Shown: positions 29,888 to 39,389, counted from the stretch's first letter. The stretch: DNA of 60,509 nucleotides from an uncultured Tessaracoccus sp. (GCF_943914565.1 NZ_CALUCN010000017.1:1-60509), one strand, 5' to 3'. Notes: generated from the letters alone by a model not told the origin. Translations and numbers: made by a program.

Positions 29888-32641
29888 TCAGGCGTCGCCG
29901 CCGGCGTTGCCGGATGTGCCGGCGGTCACGTCCTGGATGCGGTACTGCTCCGCGGCACGGCTCGCCCACTCCCACGGCACCTCGCCCAGCGCAGCCAGGC
30001 GCTGGACCACCTTCACGGCGATCGAGGGACCGTCGATGTGGAAGTAGCGGCGGGCGGCGGCGCGGGTGTCGGAGAAGCCGAAGTCGTCGGCGCCCAGCAC
30101 CGAGTAGTCGCGCGGCACCCACGGCCGGATCTGCTCCGGCACGAGCGACGTGAAGTCGCTGCTCGCGACGATCGGGCCCTCGGTGTCGGCGAGCTTGCGC
30201 TCGATCCAGGTGTGCTCGTCGCAGCTCGGGTCGTCGAACCGGCGCTGCTCGATCTCGCGGCCCTCGCGGCGCAACTCGCCCCACGAGGTGACCGACCACA
30301 CGTCGGCGACGATCCCGAAGTCACGCTTCAGCAGTTCCTGTGCCTCGAGGCCCCACGGCACCGCGACGCCCGAGACGAGGATCTGTGCACGACGGGCGTC
30401 CTGGCCGACGCCGTCGAAGCTGCCCTCCTTGAGCAGGTACATGCCGCGCAGGATGCCCTCGACGTCGACGCCCTCCGGCTCCTTCGGCTGCACGATCGGC
30501 TCGTTGTAGACGGTGAGGTAGTAGGCGATGTCCTCCGGGTCCTCGCCGTACATCCGCTCGAGCCCGTCGCGCACGATGTGCGCGATCTCGTAGCCGTAGG
30601 CGGGGTCGTAGGCGACGACGCCCGGGTTGCTGGCGGCGAGCAGCGGCGAGTGCCCGTCCATGTGCTGCGTGCCCTCGCCGGTGAGCGTCGTGCGGCCCGC
30701 GGTCGCGCCGATGTAGAAGCCGCGCGCGAGCTGGTCGGCCGCGGCCCACATCCCGTCGCCGGTGCGCTGGAAGCCGAACATCGAGTAGAAGACGTAGATC
30801 GGCACCATCGGCACGCCGTGCGTCGCGTACGACGTGCCGGCCGCGGTGAACGCGGCGACCGAGCCGGCCTCGTTGATGCCGGTGTGGAGGATCTGCCCGT
30901 CCTTGGCCTCCCGGTAGCTCAGGAAGAGCTCGTGGTCGACCGGCGTGTAGTTCTGCCCGTGCGGGTTGTAGATCTTGATCGTCGGGAAGAACGCGTCCAT
31001 GCCGAACGTGCGGGCCTCGTCGGGGATGATCGGCACGACGTGGGGCGCGAACTCCTTGTCGCGCATGAGGTCCTTCAGCAGGCGGACGAACGCCATGGTC
31101 GTCGCGACCTCCTGCTTGCCCGACCCCTTCCGGGCCGACTGGTAGGCCTTGTCGCCGGGCAGCGAGATGAACGTGCGGTCGCCGCGACGCTCGGGCAGGT
31201 AGCCGCCCAGCTCCTGCCTGCGGGCGTGGAGGTACTTGATCCGCTCGTCGTCGTCGCCCGGGTGGTAGTACGGCGGACGGTACGGGTCGGACTCGAGTTG
31301 CTCGTCGGAGATCGGCAGCTGCACGCGGTCACGCAGCGACTTCAGGTCGTCGAGCGCGAGCTTCTTCATCTGGTGCGTGGCGTTGCGGCCGGCGAAGTGC
31401 TTGCCGAGGAAGTAGCCCTTGATCGTGTGGGCGAGGATCACCGTCGGCGCGCCGGTGAACGTGGTGGCGGCCTTGTAGGCGGCGTAGACCTTCTGGTAGT
31501 CGTGGCCGCCACGCGAGAGGCGCCACACGTCCTCGTCGGACCAGTCCTTCACCATCGCGGCCGTGCGGGGGTCGCGCTCGAAGAAGTGCTTGCGCACGTA
31601 GGCGCCGTCGTTGGCCTTGTAGGTCTGGTAGTCGCCGTCGGTGGTGGCGTTCATGAGGTTGAGCAGCGCGCCCTCGGTGTCGCCGGCGAGCAACTCGTCC
31701 CAGCCGCGGCCCCACACGACCTTGATGACGTTCCAGCCCGCGCCGCGGAAGAACGCCTCGAGCTCCTGCATGATCTTGCCGTTGCCGCGCACCGGGCCGT
31801 CGAGGCGCTGGAGGTTGCAGTTGATGACGAACGTGAGGTTGTCCAGCTCCTCGTTGGCGGCGAGCTGGAGCGCGCCGCGCGACTCGGGCTCGTCCATCTC
31901 GCCGTCGCCCAGGAACGCCCACACGTGCTGCTGGGAGGTGTCCTTGATGCCGCGGTTGTGCAGGTAGCGGTTGAACTGCGCCTGGTGGATCGCGTTGATG
32001 GGGCCGAGCCCCATCGAGACGGTCGGGAACTCCCAGAACTGCGGCAGCTGCCTCGGGTGCGGGTAGGACGGCAGGCCGCGCAGCTCCCCGTCGACGTAGT
32101 GCGAGTGCTCCTGCCGGAACCCGTCGAGGTCGTCCTCGTCGAGCCGCCCGGCAAGGTAGGCGCGCGCGTACATGCCCGGGCTCGCGTGGCCCTGGAAGTA
32201 GATCTGATCGCCGCCGCCCGGGTGGTCCTTGCCGCGGAAGAAGTGGTTGAACCCCACCTCGTACAGCGTCGCCGACGACGCGAACGACGAGATGTGCCCG
32301 CCGACGCCGATCCCCGGGCGCTGTGCGCGGTGCACCATGATGGCCGAGTTCCACCGGAGCAGGCGTCGGATGCCGCGCTCCAGGTCCTCGTCGCCGGGGA
32401 ACTCCGGCTCCTCGGACGCGGGGATGGTGTTGACGTAGTCGGTGCCGACGAGCGACGGCACGCCGATCTGCCGGTCCCGTGCGCGTTCGAGCAGCTTGAG
32501 CATGACGTACCGGGCGCGGTGCCGGCCGCCGTGCTCGATGACCGCGTCGAGGGATTCGATCCACTCGGCCGTCTCCTCGACGTCGGTGTCCGGCAGGTTC
32601 GTCGGGAGGCCGTTGATGATCGGCCCAGCCTCGTGAGTCAC
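29888..32641 (-). CDS. aceE: Pyruvate dehydrogenase E1 component, homodimeric
   Basis: AceE (917 aa) is the ThDP-dependent E1 that decarboxylates pyruvate and acetylates the lipoyl arm of E2. Signatures: GIGVGGHISSFASSATLYEV with the N-terminal ThDP-contact region, FLGDGEMDEPESRGAL plus NCNLQRLDGPVRGNGK (GDG-x-N ThDP/Mg motif), TIKGYFLGKHFAGRNATHQMKK, DHELFLSYREA and TTLTGEGTQHMDGHS. GTG 32641 (MTHEAGP) has AGAGGA 7 nt before it; longer in-frame extensions lack support. The length fits the homodimeric class. E2/E3 genes are not in the window; in actinobacteria E2 is often shared with the Kgd-containing complex. Confidence 0.97.
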   Translation of the reverse strand: MTHEAGPIINGLPTNLPDTDVEETAEWIESLDAVIEHGGRHRARYVMLKLLERARDRQIGVPSLVGTDYVNTIPASEEPEFPGDEDLERGIRRLLRWNSAIMVHRAQRPGIGVGGHISSFASSATLYEVGFNHFFRGKDHPGGGDQIYFQGHASPGMYARAYLAGRLDEDDLDGFRQEHSHYVDGELRGLPSYPHPRQLPQFWEFPTVSMGLGPINAIHQAQFNRYLHNRGIKDTSQQHVWAFLGDGEMDEPESRGALQLAANEELDNLTFVINCNLQRLDGPVRGNGKIMQELEAFFRGAGWNVIKVVWGRGWDELLAGDTEGALLNLMNATTDGDYQTYKANDGAYVRKHFFERDPRTAAMVKDWSDEDVWRLSRGGHDYQKVYAAYKAATTFTGAPTVILAHTIKGYFLGKHFAGRNATHQMKKLALDDLKSLRDRVQLPISDEQLESDPYRPPYYHPGDDDERIKYLHARRQELGGYLPERRGDRTFISLPGDKAYQSARKGSGKQEVATTMAFVRLLKDLMRDKEFAPHVVPIIPDEARTFGMDAFFPTIKIYNPHGQNYTPVDHELFLSYREAKDGQILHTGINEAGSVAAFTAAGTSYATHGVPMVPIYVFYSMFGFQRTGDGMWAAADQLARGFYIGATAGRTTLTGEGTQHMDGHSPLLAASNPGVVAYDPAYGYEIAHIVRDGLERMYGEDPEDIAYYLTVYNEPIVQPKEPEGVDVEGILRGMYLLKEGSFDGVGQDARRAQILVSGVAVPWGLEAQELLKRDFGIVADVWSVTSWGELRREGREIEQRRFDDPSCDEHTWIERKLADTEGPIVASSDFTSLVPEQIRPWVPRDYSVLGADDFGFSDTRAAARRYFHIDGPSIAVKVVQRLAALGEVPWEWASRAAEQYRIQDVTAGTSGNAGGDA

Positions 32642-32706
32642 GTTCGTGTCCTCTCTCGTTCGGCGCGGGGTGCGCCCCAGTCGGTGCTGCGGTCGGTTGT
32701 GCCCCC

Positions 32707-32742
32707 ACACTAGTGCCACGCGCTCGGACGGTGCCGTAGTGT
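32707..32742. promoter_or_regulatory. Divergent promoter region between aceE and the GNAT gene
   Basis: TAGTGT occurs on the minus strand at 32707-32712, about 65 nt upstream of aceE, and on the plus strand at 32737-32742, only 8 nt before the GNAT GTG at 32751. The second spacing would put the transcription start at or near the start codon, suggesting a leaderless mRNA. No clear -35 boxes. Confidence 0.4.
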
Positions 32743-32750
32743 TGCCGAAC

Positions 32751-33272
32751 GTGCAGCCCACGATCCGCCCGGCCCGTGCCACCGATTGGACGGCCTACCG
32801 AGCCCTGCGGATGGAGATGCTACGCGACGCGCCCAAGGCCTTCGGCGTCGACGCGGCCGAGGCCGCCACGTGGTCCGACGACCGGTGGCAGGGCCTCACC
32901 CGCTCGCAGCTGCTGCCTGACTGCTGCTGGTACGTGGGCCTCGCGCCGGAGGGCACGTGGCTCGGGCAGGCGCAGGGCCGCATCATCGCCGACGAGTGCT
33001 GGCTCCTCGAGGTCTACGTGACCCCGGCGCTGCGTGGCTCCGGCCTCGCCACCCGTCTGGTGCACGCGGTGGCCGGCTGGGCCGACGCGCAGGGGTTCCG
33101 CGAGCTCTGCCTCGACGTCGGCGCGCCCCAGCAGGCCGCGCGCCGCCTCTACACACGGCTGGGCTTCGAACCCACCGGTGTGACCGGCCGCAACGCCGCC
33201 GACCCCTCGGTCGTGGAGCTCGAGTTGCGCACCCCGCTCCCGCTGCGCGTGCCTCAGGGGCGCAGCGTGTAG
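32751..33272 (+). CDS. GNAT-family N-acetyltransferase
   Basis: A 173-aa single-domain acetyltransferase using acetyl-CoA. The order fits the fold: TIRPARATDWTAYRALRMEML at the start, a beta-strand with WLLEVYVTPALRGSGLATRLV (the R/Q-x-x-G-x-G/A pyrophosphate loop is RGSGLA, about 98-103), then LCLDVGAPQQAARRLYTRLGFEPTG, the usual C-terminal signature. The acceptor is unknown. GTG 32751 has no ribosome binding site but sits just after a -10-like box, consistent with leaderless expression. Its last 19 bases overlap the 3' end of the convergent methyltransferase gene. Confidence 0.85.
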   Translation: MQPTIRPARATDWTAYRALRMEMLRDAPKAFGVDAAEAATWSDDRWQGLTRSQLLPDCCWYVGLAPEGTWLGQAQGRIIADECWLLEVYVTPALRGSGLATRLVHAVAGWADAQGFRELCLDVGAPQQAARRLYTRLGFEPTGVTGRNAADPSVVELELRTPLPLRVPQGRSV

Positions 33273-34042
33273 GCCGCGATCGCCGTCGCGGCGGCCACGT
33301 TGAGCGAGTCGACGCCGGCGGCCATCGGGATCCGCACCCGCAGGTCCGAGGCCTCCTGCCAGGCGACAGGCAGCCCGTGGCCCTCGTTGCCGACGACGAG
33401 CGCGACCCTGCCCTCGGGCCGCACCGTGTCGAGGTCCACCGAGTCGGGCGCGAGCGTCGTCGCCACCACGTGGAACCCGGCCCGGCGGATCATCGCGAGG
33501 TCGGCCAGGTCGTCGGCCATTCGCCGCCACGGCACCTGCAGCGCCGCGCCCATCGACGCCTTGATCGCGCGTCGGTAGAGGGGGTCGGCGCAGGTGCTGC
33601 TCACGACGACCCCGCCCCAGCCGAGCGCCGCCGCGATCCGCAGGATCGAGCCGACGTTCCAGTGGTCCACGAGCCCCTGCATCACGATCAGCCGATCGGC
33701 GGCGAGCATCCGGTCCCACGACGGCGGCTCGGGCCTGCGGAAGGTCGCCAGCGCGCCGCGGTGGACGTGGAACCCGCTCACCTGCTCGATCACCGACTCC
33801 TCCGCGACGTAGCAGGGTGCGCAGGCGTGCTCGAGCACGTCGGCGAGCCGCGACTCCCACTTGGGCGTGAGCAGGAACGCGCTGGGCTCGCAGCCAGCGG
33901 CGACCGCGCGGTGGATGATCTTGTCCCCCTCCGCGACGAACAGCCCGCGCTCGATCTCGAGCTTGGTGCGCAGCTGTGCGTCGCGCAGGCTGGCGAACTC
34001 GGCCAGCCGGGGATCGTGGACGCTGTCGACGGGAATCTTCAC
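33254..34042 (-). CDS. TrmH/SpoU-family RNA 2'-O-methyltransferase
   Basis: A 262-aa SPOUT enzyme that would methylate a ribose 2'-OH of rRNA or tRNA with SAM. The N-terminal part (about 1-100) is a substrate-binding domain with REIERGLFVAEGDKII-like sequence (EIERGLFVAEGDK). The catalytic knot carries motif 1 VMQGLVDHWNVGSILRIA, motif 2 ALVVGNEGHGLP and motif 3 IPMAAGVDSLNVAAATAIA. GTG 34042 starts VKIPVDSVHDPRL, after AGGAG 12 nt upstream. The target base cannot be predicted. Convergent with GNAT (19-nt overlap) and divergent from the helicase. Confidence 0.88.
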   Translation of the reverse strand: MKIPVDSVHDPRLAEFASLRDAQLRTKLEIERGLFVAEGDKIIHRAVAAGCEPSAFLLTPKWESRLADVLEHACAPCYVAEESVIEQVSGFHVHRGALATFRRPEPPSWDRMLAADRLIVMQGLVDHWNVGSILRIAAALGWGGVVVSSTCADPLYRRAIKASMGAALQVPWRRMADDLADLAMIRRAGFHVVATTLAPDSVDLDTVRPEGRVALVVGNEGHGLPVAWQEASDLRVRIPMAAGVDSLNVAAATAIAAYTLRP

Positions 34043-34111
34043 CCGGGCGAGGCTACTCCTGCTCCCGCGGGCGACTTGTCCTGACGGACGCGGCGAGTAG
34101 AGTGCTCCCCC

Positions 34112-35857
34112 GTGTCCTCCGGCGCCTTCGATCACCTCTCCCCCGCGTTCCCGCAGCGAGCGGCGTGGGGCACCGCGCCCAGCCTGCGTGCCTGGCAGGC
34201 CGAGGCGCTCGAGCGTTACCACGAGCAGTCCCCGCAGGACTTCCTCACCGTCGCGACGCCGGGCGCCGGCAAGACGACGTTCGCGCTGCGCGTGGCGAAG
34301 GACCTCCTCGAGCGCAGGCTCATCAAACGCGTGATCGTCGTCGCCCCCACCGAGCACCTCAAGGTGCAGTGGGCCGACGCCGCCGGCAGGGTCGGCATCC
34401 ACCTCGATCCCGGCAACAACGCCGCCCGCGGACGCTCCCGGGAATTCGTCGGCTCGACGCTCACCTACGCCGGGGTCGCCGTCCGACCCTGGGTCTACGA
34501 GGGGCTCTGCCTGAGCCAGGACACGCTCGTGATCCTCGACGAGGTCCATCACGCCGGCGACACCCTGAGCTGGGGCGACGCCCTCCGGGAGGCCTTCCAC
34601 TACGCGACCCGACGGCTGATGCTCACCGGCACGCCGTTCCGCTCCGACGAGCACCCGATCCCGTTCGTCACCTACGACGAGCTGCCCGACGGCACCCGGA
34701 TCAGCCACGCCGACTATACCTACGGCTACGCCGACGCCCTCACCGACCACGTCGTGCGACCCGTCGTGTTCATGAACTACGGCGGACCGATGCGCTGGCG
34801 CACCCGCGCCGGCGACGAGGTGTCGGCCAACCTGGGCGAACCGCTCACGAAGGACCTCACGGCCAATGCCTGGCGCACGGCGCTGAACCCCCGCGGCGAG
34901 TGGATCCAGGCGGTGCTCGCCGCCGCGGACCGTCGGCTGACGCAGACCCGCCGCCACGTGCCCGACGCCGGCGGCCTCGTGATCGCCTCCGACCAGACCT
35001 CGGCCAGGGCCTACGCCCGGGTGCTCGCGTCGCTCACCGGAGAGCGCCCCACCCTCGTGCTCTCCGACGAGCCGAAGTCCTCGCGTCGCATCGAGGCGTT
35101 CACCGACTCCGACGAACGCTGGATGGTGGCCGTGCGCATGGTCTCGGAGGGCGTCGACGTGCCCCGTCTCGCCGTCGGCGTCTACGCCACCGCCACGCAG
35201 ACGCCGCTGTTCTTCGCGCAGGCCGTCGGCCGCTTCGTGCGACTGCGGCGCCGCGGCGAGCTCGCGACGGTCTTCCTTCCCACGGTGCCGATCATCCTCG
35301 CGCACGCCAGCACCCTCGAGCGGCAACGCGATCACGTGCTCGGCCGGCCGCGCTCCGACGAGGGCGAGGGCCTGTGGGACGAGTCCGAGGCGGAGATGGC
35401 CGAGGCCAACCGCTCCGAGGGTGCCTCCGACGAGCTGCTCGGCTCGTTCGAGGCGATGGATTCGCAGGCCACGTTCGACCATGTGCTGTTCGACTCCCAG
35501 CAGTACGGCATGTTCGCCGAGCCGACGTCGGCCGAGGAGGCCGAGTACCTGGGGCTCCCCGGTCTGCTCGACGCGGACCAGGTGAAGCTCCTGCTCGCCG
35601 AGCGGCAGCGACGCCAGCTGCGTCGTCGCGACCGGCAGACGAGGCGACGCCCCGAGGTCGCGCTGCACCGCGCGATGGCCGACCGCCGCAAGAAGCTCAA
35701 CTCGCTGGTGTCCCAGTACGCGCGGCTGCGGTCGGTGCCGCACAGCCACGTCCACGCCGACCTGCGTCGGCAGTGCGGCGGTCCGCCGCTGGCGAAGGCC
35801 ACGAGCGAGGAGGTCGAGGAGCGCATCCGCATGGTCGAGGAGTGGCTCGGACGCTGA
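34112..35857 (+). CDS. DEAD/DEAH-box superfamily 2 helicase
   Basis: A 581-aa SF2 helicase. Motifs in order: Q-like LRAWQAEALERY, Walker A TPGAGKTTFA (about 48-57), VVAPTEHLKVQW (Ia), Walker B VILDEVHHAG (DEVH, about 142-148), MLTGTPFRSD (III), then in the second RecA domain VSEGVDVPRLAVGVYATA (V) and QAVGRFVRLRRRGELA (VI). The C-terminal about 130 residues are a basic, helical extension unlike standard cores (LLAERQRRQLRRRDRQTRRR). DNA repair-type (XPB/RecG-like) or RNA roles are both possible. GTG 34112 is the only reasonable start. It precedes the fatty-acid regulator by 44 nt on the same strand. Confidence 0.88.
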   Translation: MSSGAFDHLSPAFPQRAAWGTAPSLRAWQAEALERYHEQSPQDFLTVATPGAGKTTFALRVAKDLLERRLIKRVIVVAPTEHLKVQWADAAGRVGIHLDPGNNAARGRSREFVGSTLTYAGVAVRPWVYEGLCLSQDTLVILDEVHHAGDTLSWGDALREAFHYATRRLMLTGTPFRSDEHPIPFVTYDELPDGTRISHADYTYGYADALTDHVVRPVVFMNYGGPMRWRTRAGDEVSANLGEPLTKDLTANAWRTALNPRGEWIQAVLAAADRRLTQTRRHVPDAGGLVIASDQTSARAYARVLASLTGERPTLVLSDEPKSSRRIEAFTDSDERWMVAVRMVSEGVDVPRLAVGVYATATQTPLFFAQAVGRFVRLRRRGELATVFLPTVPIILAHASTLERQRDHVLGRPRSDEGEGLWDESEAEMAEANRSEGASDELLGSFEAMDSQATFDHVLFDSQQYGMFAEPTSAEEAEYLGLPGLLDADQVKLLLAERQRRQLRRRDRQTRRRPEVALHRAMADRRKKLNSLVSQYARLRSVPHSHVHADLRRQCGGPPLAKATSEEVEERIRMVEEWLGR

Positions 35858-35901
35858 ACCGCCGTCGCGACACCGGTCGGCGATCGCGCTACATTGGCCG
35901 A

Positions 35902-37095
35902 ATGGATTCTGAGCAGGCCCGCCGGGGCCTCACTCCCCCGCCGAAGCTGCGCGGGCGCGCCGGCATCGTCAAGCGGTTCCGCGCGGTGAGCGCCGAACTG
36001 AACACCGCCGTCATCGCAGCACTCGACGAGCGTCACCCCTGGTTCAAGGCCCTCGACGCCGACGCGCGGTCCTGGATCTCGATGGTGGCCCGCACCGGCA
36101 TCGACGGTTTCGTCTCGTGGTTCTCCGGCGACCCGTTCGACCCCGAGTCGATCTTCGAGGTGGCGCCCCGCCTCATGGCCCGCAGGATCTCCCTCGGGCA
36201 GACGGTGGACCTCGTGCGCACCACCACCGACGTGGTCGAGGAGCACGCCGAACGCGTGGTCCCGCGCGGTGACCGCACCGCCGTCCAGGTCGCGATCCTG
36301 CAGTACACCCGCGAGGTGGCCTTCGGCGCCGCCGCGGTCTACGCCCGTGCCGCGGAGGCCCGCGGCAGCTGGGACTCCCGGATCGAGGCCTCCGTGATCG
36401 ACGCGGTCGTGCGTGGCGAGACCGACGAGTCCGTCATCTCGCGCGCCTCGACGCTCGGCTGGCACCACGGCAACGAGGTGGTCGTCGTGCTCGCCGCCGC
36501 GCCCGCGACGATCGACGTCGACGACACCCGCCGGGCCGCGTCGAAGGCCGGCTTCGACCTCCTGATGACACAGCAGGGCGACCGCCTCGTGTGCCTGTTG
36601 GGCAGCGAGACGAGCCGCACCCCGCACGAGACGGCGATCGCGCTCGGCTTCCTCGAGTCGCGCGTCGGCGACGGGCCCCTCGTGGTGGGCCCAATCGTCC
36701 CGTCGCTGGCGGAAGCGCACGCGTCGGCCAGCGAGGCCGCCTCGGGCTACCGCGCCGCCCCCGCTTGGCGCGAGGGCCCGCGCGTGATGCTGTCGGCCGA
36801 CCTCCTCCCCGAGCGTGCCCTCGCCGGCGACGGCCAGGCGCGACGAGCGCTCGGTGTCGAGCTGCACGGCCTGTTGGCAGCCCACAAGGACCTCCTCGAC
36901 ACCGTGGTGGCCTTCCTCGACAACGGTTCGTCGATGGAGGCCACCGCCCGGGTGATGTACGTCCACCCCAACACGGTGCGCTACCGCCTGAAACGGGTGA
37001 CCGACATCACCGGCCACAACGCCTCCGACCCCCGCGACGCCTACATCCTGCGGCTCGCCGTCACGCTCGGCCGGCTGGTGGAAGCGCGGCCCTGA
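35902..37095 (+). CDS. fasR: PucR-family transcriptional regulator, FasR/MabR-like
   Basis: A 397-aa regulator with a central GGDEF-like/CdaR region and a C-terminal PucR-type helix-turn-helix (LLDTVVAFLDNGSSMEATARVMYVHPNTVRYRLKRV, about 340-376). Its position directly upstream of fabD-fabH-acpP-fabF matches FasR of Streptomyces and MabR of mycobacteria, which bind the promoter of this operon and are tied to acyl-CoA levels. ATG 35902 is preferred. It ends 113 nt before fabD, and that gap holds a palindrome suited to an operator. Role is by context and family, DNA target by inference. Confidence 0.88.
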   Translation: MDSEQARRGLTPPPKLRGRAGIVKRFRAVSAELNTAVIAALDERHPWFKALDADARSWISMVARTGIDGFVSWFSGDPFDPESIFEVAPRLMARRISLGQTVDLVRTTTDVVEEHAERVVPRGDRTAVQVAILQYTREVAFGAAAVYARAAEARGSWDSRIEASVIDAVVRGETDESVISRASTLGWHHGNEVVVVLAAAPATIDVDDTRRAASKAGFDLLMTQQGDRLVCLLGSETSRTPHETAIALGFLESRVGDGPLVVGPIVPSLAEAHASASEAASGYRAAPAWREGPRVMLSADLLPERALAGDGQARRALGVELHGLLAAHKDLLDTVVAFLDNGSSMEATARVMYVHPNTVRYRLKRVTDITGHNASDPRDAYILRLAVTLGRLVEARP

Positions 37096-37122
37096 CCTCC
37101 GTCGGTGCCGGTCGGGAGGAGG

Positions 37123-37139
37123 TTGTGGGCACGCCACAA
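37123..37139. promoter_or_regulatory. Candidate FasR operator upstream of fabD
   Basis: TTGTGG-GCACG-CCACAA is a perfect inverted repeat with 6-bp arms and a 5-nt spacer, about 70 nt before the fabD start and just after the regulator gene. No other motif in the 113-bp gap is as regular. It is a candidate for binding by the PucR-type protein; no direct evidence. Confidence 0.45.
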
Positions 37140-37208
37140 ACCCCCGACGGGCATTTTCGTCGTGGTCCCTGCCCCGACGACCGCGCCGGGTACGGCAGAG
37201 TGGTTCCC

Positions 37209-38132
37209 GTGTTTGCAATCGTTGCGCCCGGACAGGGCGCCCAGAAGCAGGGCTTCCTCGCCCCCTGGCTCGAGATCGACGCCGTCGCACGGCACGTCGA
37301 CGAGCTCCGCGCGGCGTGCGGGCTCGACCTCGTGACCCACGGCCGCGACTCCGACGACGACACCATCCGTGACACCGCCGTCGCACAACCACTGCTCGTC
37401 GGCGCCGCGCTCGCGACGGCCAGGGCCTTGGGCGCCCCGGCGGACTGCCTCGCCGGCCACTCCGTCGGTGAACTCGCCGCGGCCGCGCTCGCCGGAGTGC
37501 TCACCGACGAGGAGGCCATGCGGCTCGTCGCAGTGCGTGGCCGCGCGATGGCCCAGGCCGCCAGCCGCACCCCGACCTCGATGACCGCGGTCCTCGGCGG
37601 CGATCCCGACGAGGTACTCGCCGCGATCGAGCACGCCGGCCTCACCGCCGCCAACCACAACGGCCGCGGCCAGGTCGTCGCCGCCGGCACCCGCGAGCAG
37701 CTCGACCAGCTCGCCCAGGACCCGCCCCGTCGCGCGCGGCTCGTCCCGCTCTCGGTGGCCGGGGCCTTCCACACCGTCCACATGGAACCCGCCGTCGACG
37801 CGATGCGCGCCGAGGCCGACACGCTGCACCCGGCCGACCCGCAGGTGCCGCTCGTCTCCAACGCCGACGGCGCCGTCGTCGCCCGCGGCGCCGACGTGCT
37901 CGAGCGGCTCGTCGCGCAGGTCGCGCACCCGGTGCGCTGGGACCGGTGCATGGCGGCGTTCGCCGAGCTCGGCGTCACCGGGGTCCTCGAGCTCGCCCCC
38001 GCCGGCACGCTCGCCGGCATCGTGCGCCGCAACCTTCGCGGCGTCGAGACGTTCACGCTGGACTCCCCCGACCAGCTCGATGAGGCACGGGCGTTCGCCG
38101 ACACCCACCGCGGCCGTGAGGAGGCCCGATGA
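37209..38132 (+). CDS. fabD: Malonyl-CoA:ACP transacylase
   Basis: FabD (307 aa) moves malonyl from CoA to acyl carrier protein, supplying extender units for FAS-II. The start FAIVAPGQGAQKQGFL carries the oxyanion-hole GQG; the nucleophile is the serine in LAGHSVGELAAAAL (about 90), with the histidine in AGAFHTVHM (about 190). GTG 37209 is chosen by comparison with family N-termini; another in-frame GTG at 37200 would add three residues. It overlaps fabH by 4 nt and is the first of four coupled genes. Confidence 0.96.
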   Translation: MFAIVAPGQGAQKQGFLAPWLEIDAVARHVDELRAACGLDLVTHGRDSDDDTIRDTAVAQPLLVGAALATARALGAPADCLAGHSVGELAAAALAGVLTDEEAMRLVAVRGRAMAQAASRTPTSMTAVLGGDPDEVLAAIEHAGLTAANHNGRGQVVAAGTREQLDQLAQDPPRRARLVPLSVAGAFHTVHMEPAVDAMRAEADTLHPADPQVPLVSNADGAVVARGADVLERLVAQVAHPVRWDRCMAAFAELGVTGVLELAPAGTLAGIVRRNLRGVETFTLDSPDQLDEARAFADTHRGREEAR

Positions 38133-39109
38133 CGATCACCGTCCCCACTGCCAGGCGGTACAGCAGGATCCTCTCGATCGGCGGTGCCCGCGCGAGCCGC
38201 GTCGTCACCAACGAGGAGATGTGCACGATGATCGACTCCACGCCGGAGTGGATCGAGCAGCGCACCGGCATCGTCGAGCGACGGTGGGTCGCCGAGGGCG
38301 AGGACGCGTTCACGATGGCCGTCGAGGCCGCGACGAAGGCCCTCGACCGCGCAGGCGTCCGGCCCGAGCAGGTCGACACCGTGATCGTCTCGACGGTCTC
38401 GCACTACAAGCAGACGCCGTCGATGGCGGCACGGCTCGCGGCGGAGCTCGGCATGGGGCGCCCCGCGGTGCTCGACATCTCCGCCGCGTGCGCCGGCTTC
38501 TGCTACGCCGTGTGCCTCGCCGACGCGCTCGTGCGCGCCGGCAACGCCCAGCACGTGCTCATCATCGGCTCCGAGGTGCTGAGCGAGTACACCGACCTCG
38601 CCGACCGCGGCACCGCGTTTCTCTTCGGCGACGGCGCGGGTGCCGCCGTCGTCGGGCCCAGCGACGAGCCTGCGATCGGCCCCACCGTGTGGGGCTCGCA
38701 ACCCGAGGCGCACGAGGTCATCGAGATCGACGACTGGCGCGAGGCCGACGGCCATCCCGTGATCCGCATGGAGGGCCGGCCTGTGTTCCGCTGGGCGACC
38801 ACCGCGATCGCGGAGGAGGCCACGCGCGCACTCGCCGCGGCCGGCCTCACGCCGCACGAGCTCGACGTCTTCGTCCCTCACCAGGCGAACAACCGGATCA
38901 CCGACTCGATGTTGCGCCACCTGGAACTCCCCGAGGGCGTCGTCGTGGCCCGCGACATCCGACACATGGGGAACACGTCCGCGGCGTCCGTGCCGCTGGC
39001 GATCGAGGGTCTGCTCGAGTCCGGACGCGCGACGAGCGGCCAGACCGCACTCATCATCGGCTTCGGGGCCGGCCTGGTCTTCGGAGGCCAGGTCATCACC
39101 CTGCCCTGA
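38129..39109 (+). CDS. fabH: 3-oxoacyl-ACP synthase III
   Basis: FabH (326 aa) condenses an acyl-CoA primer with malonyl-ACP to begin fatty-acid chains; actinobacterial forms often prefer branched primers. The catalytic triad is visible: C121 in ISAACAGF, His in FVPHQANNRITD (about 251) and Asn in HMGNTSAAS (about 281). The glycine-rich end GFGAGLVFGGQ is typical. ATG 38129 overlaps the fabD stop (ATGA). Primer preference cannot be judged from sequence alone. Confidence 0.96.
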   Translation: MTITVPTARRYSRILSIGGARASRVVTNEEMCTMIDSTPEWIEQRTGIVERRWVAEGEDAFTMAVEAATKALDRAGVRPEQVDTVIVSTVSHYKQTPSMAARLAAELGMGRPAVLDISAACAGFCYAVCLADALVRAGNAQHVLIIGSEVLSEYTDLADRGTAFLFGDGAGAAVVGPSDEPAIGPTVWGSQPEAHEVIEIDDWREADGHPVIRMEGRPVFRWATTAIAEEATRALAAAGLTPHELDVFVPHQANNRITDSMLRHLELPEGVVVARDIRHMGNTSAASVPLAIEGLLESGRATSGQTALIIGFGAGLVFGGQVITLP

Positions 39110-39143
39110 CACCATCCACCCACCACCACTGAAGGAGCCCGCA

Positions 39144-39389
39144 ATGGCAACCACCGAAGAGATCCGCACCACCATGGCCGACATCGTCAACGACATCGCC
39201 GGCGTCGCCGCCGAGGACGTCCAGATGGAGAAGTCCTTCGTCGACGACCTCGGCGTCGACTCGCTGTCCATGGTCGAGATCATCTACGAGTGCGAGGACC
39301 GCTTCGGCGTCGAGATCCCCGACGAGGACGCGAAGAACCTGCGCACCGTCGGCGACGCCGTCACCTACGTCCAGAACGCGACGAACTGA
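39144..39389 (+). CDS. acpP: Acyl carrier protein
   Basis: An 81-aa acidic ACP. The phosphopantetheine attachment site is S40 in LGVDSLSM (DSL motif), and helix II EIIYECEDRFGVEIPDED that contacts partner enzymes follows. GAAGGAG 7-10 nt before ATG 39144 is a good ribosome binding site. It carries growing chains for the FabH/FabF enzymes next to it. Confidence 0.97.
   Translation: MATTEEIRTTMADIVNDIAGVAAEDVQMEKSFVDDLGVDSLSMVEIIYECEDRFGVEIPDEDAKNLRTVGDAVTYVQNATN

Noticed and set aside
29852..32713. 953-codon plus-strand frame opposite aceE
   Set aside because: Shadow of aceE caused by high third-position GC; no recognisable domains.
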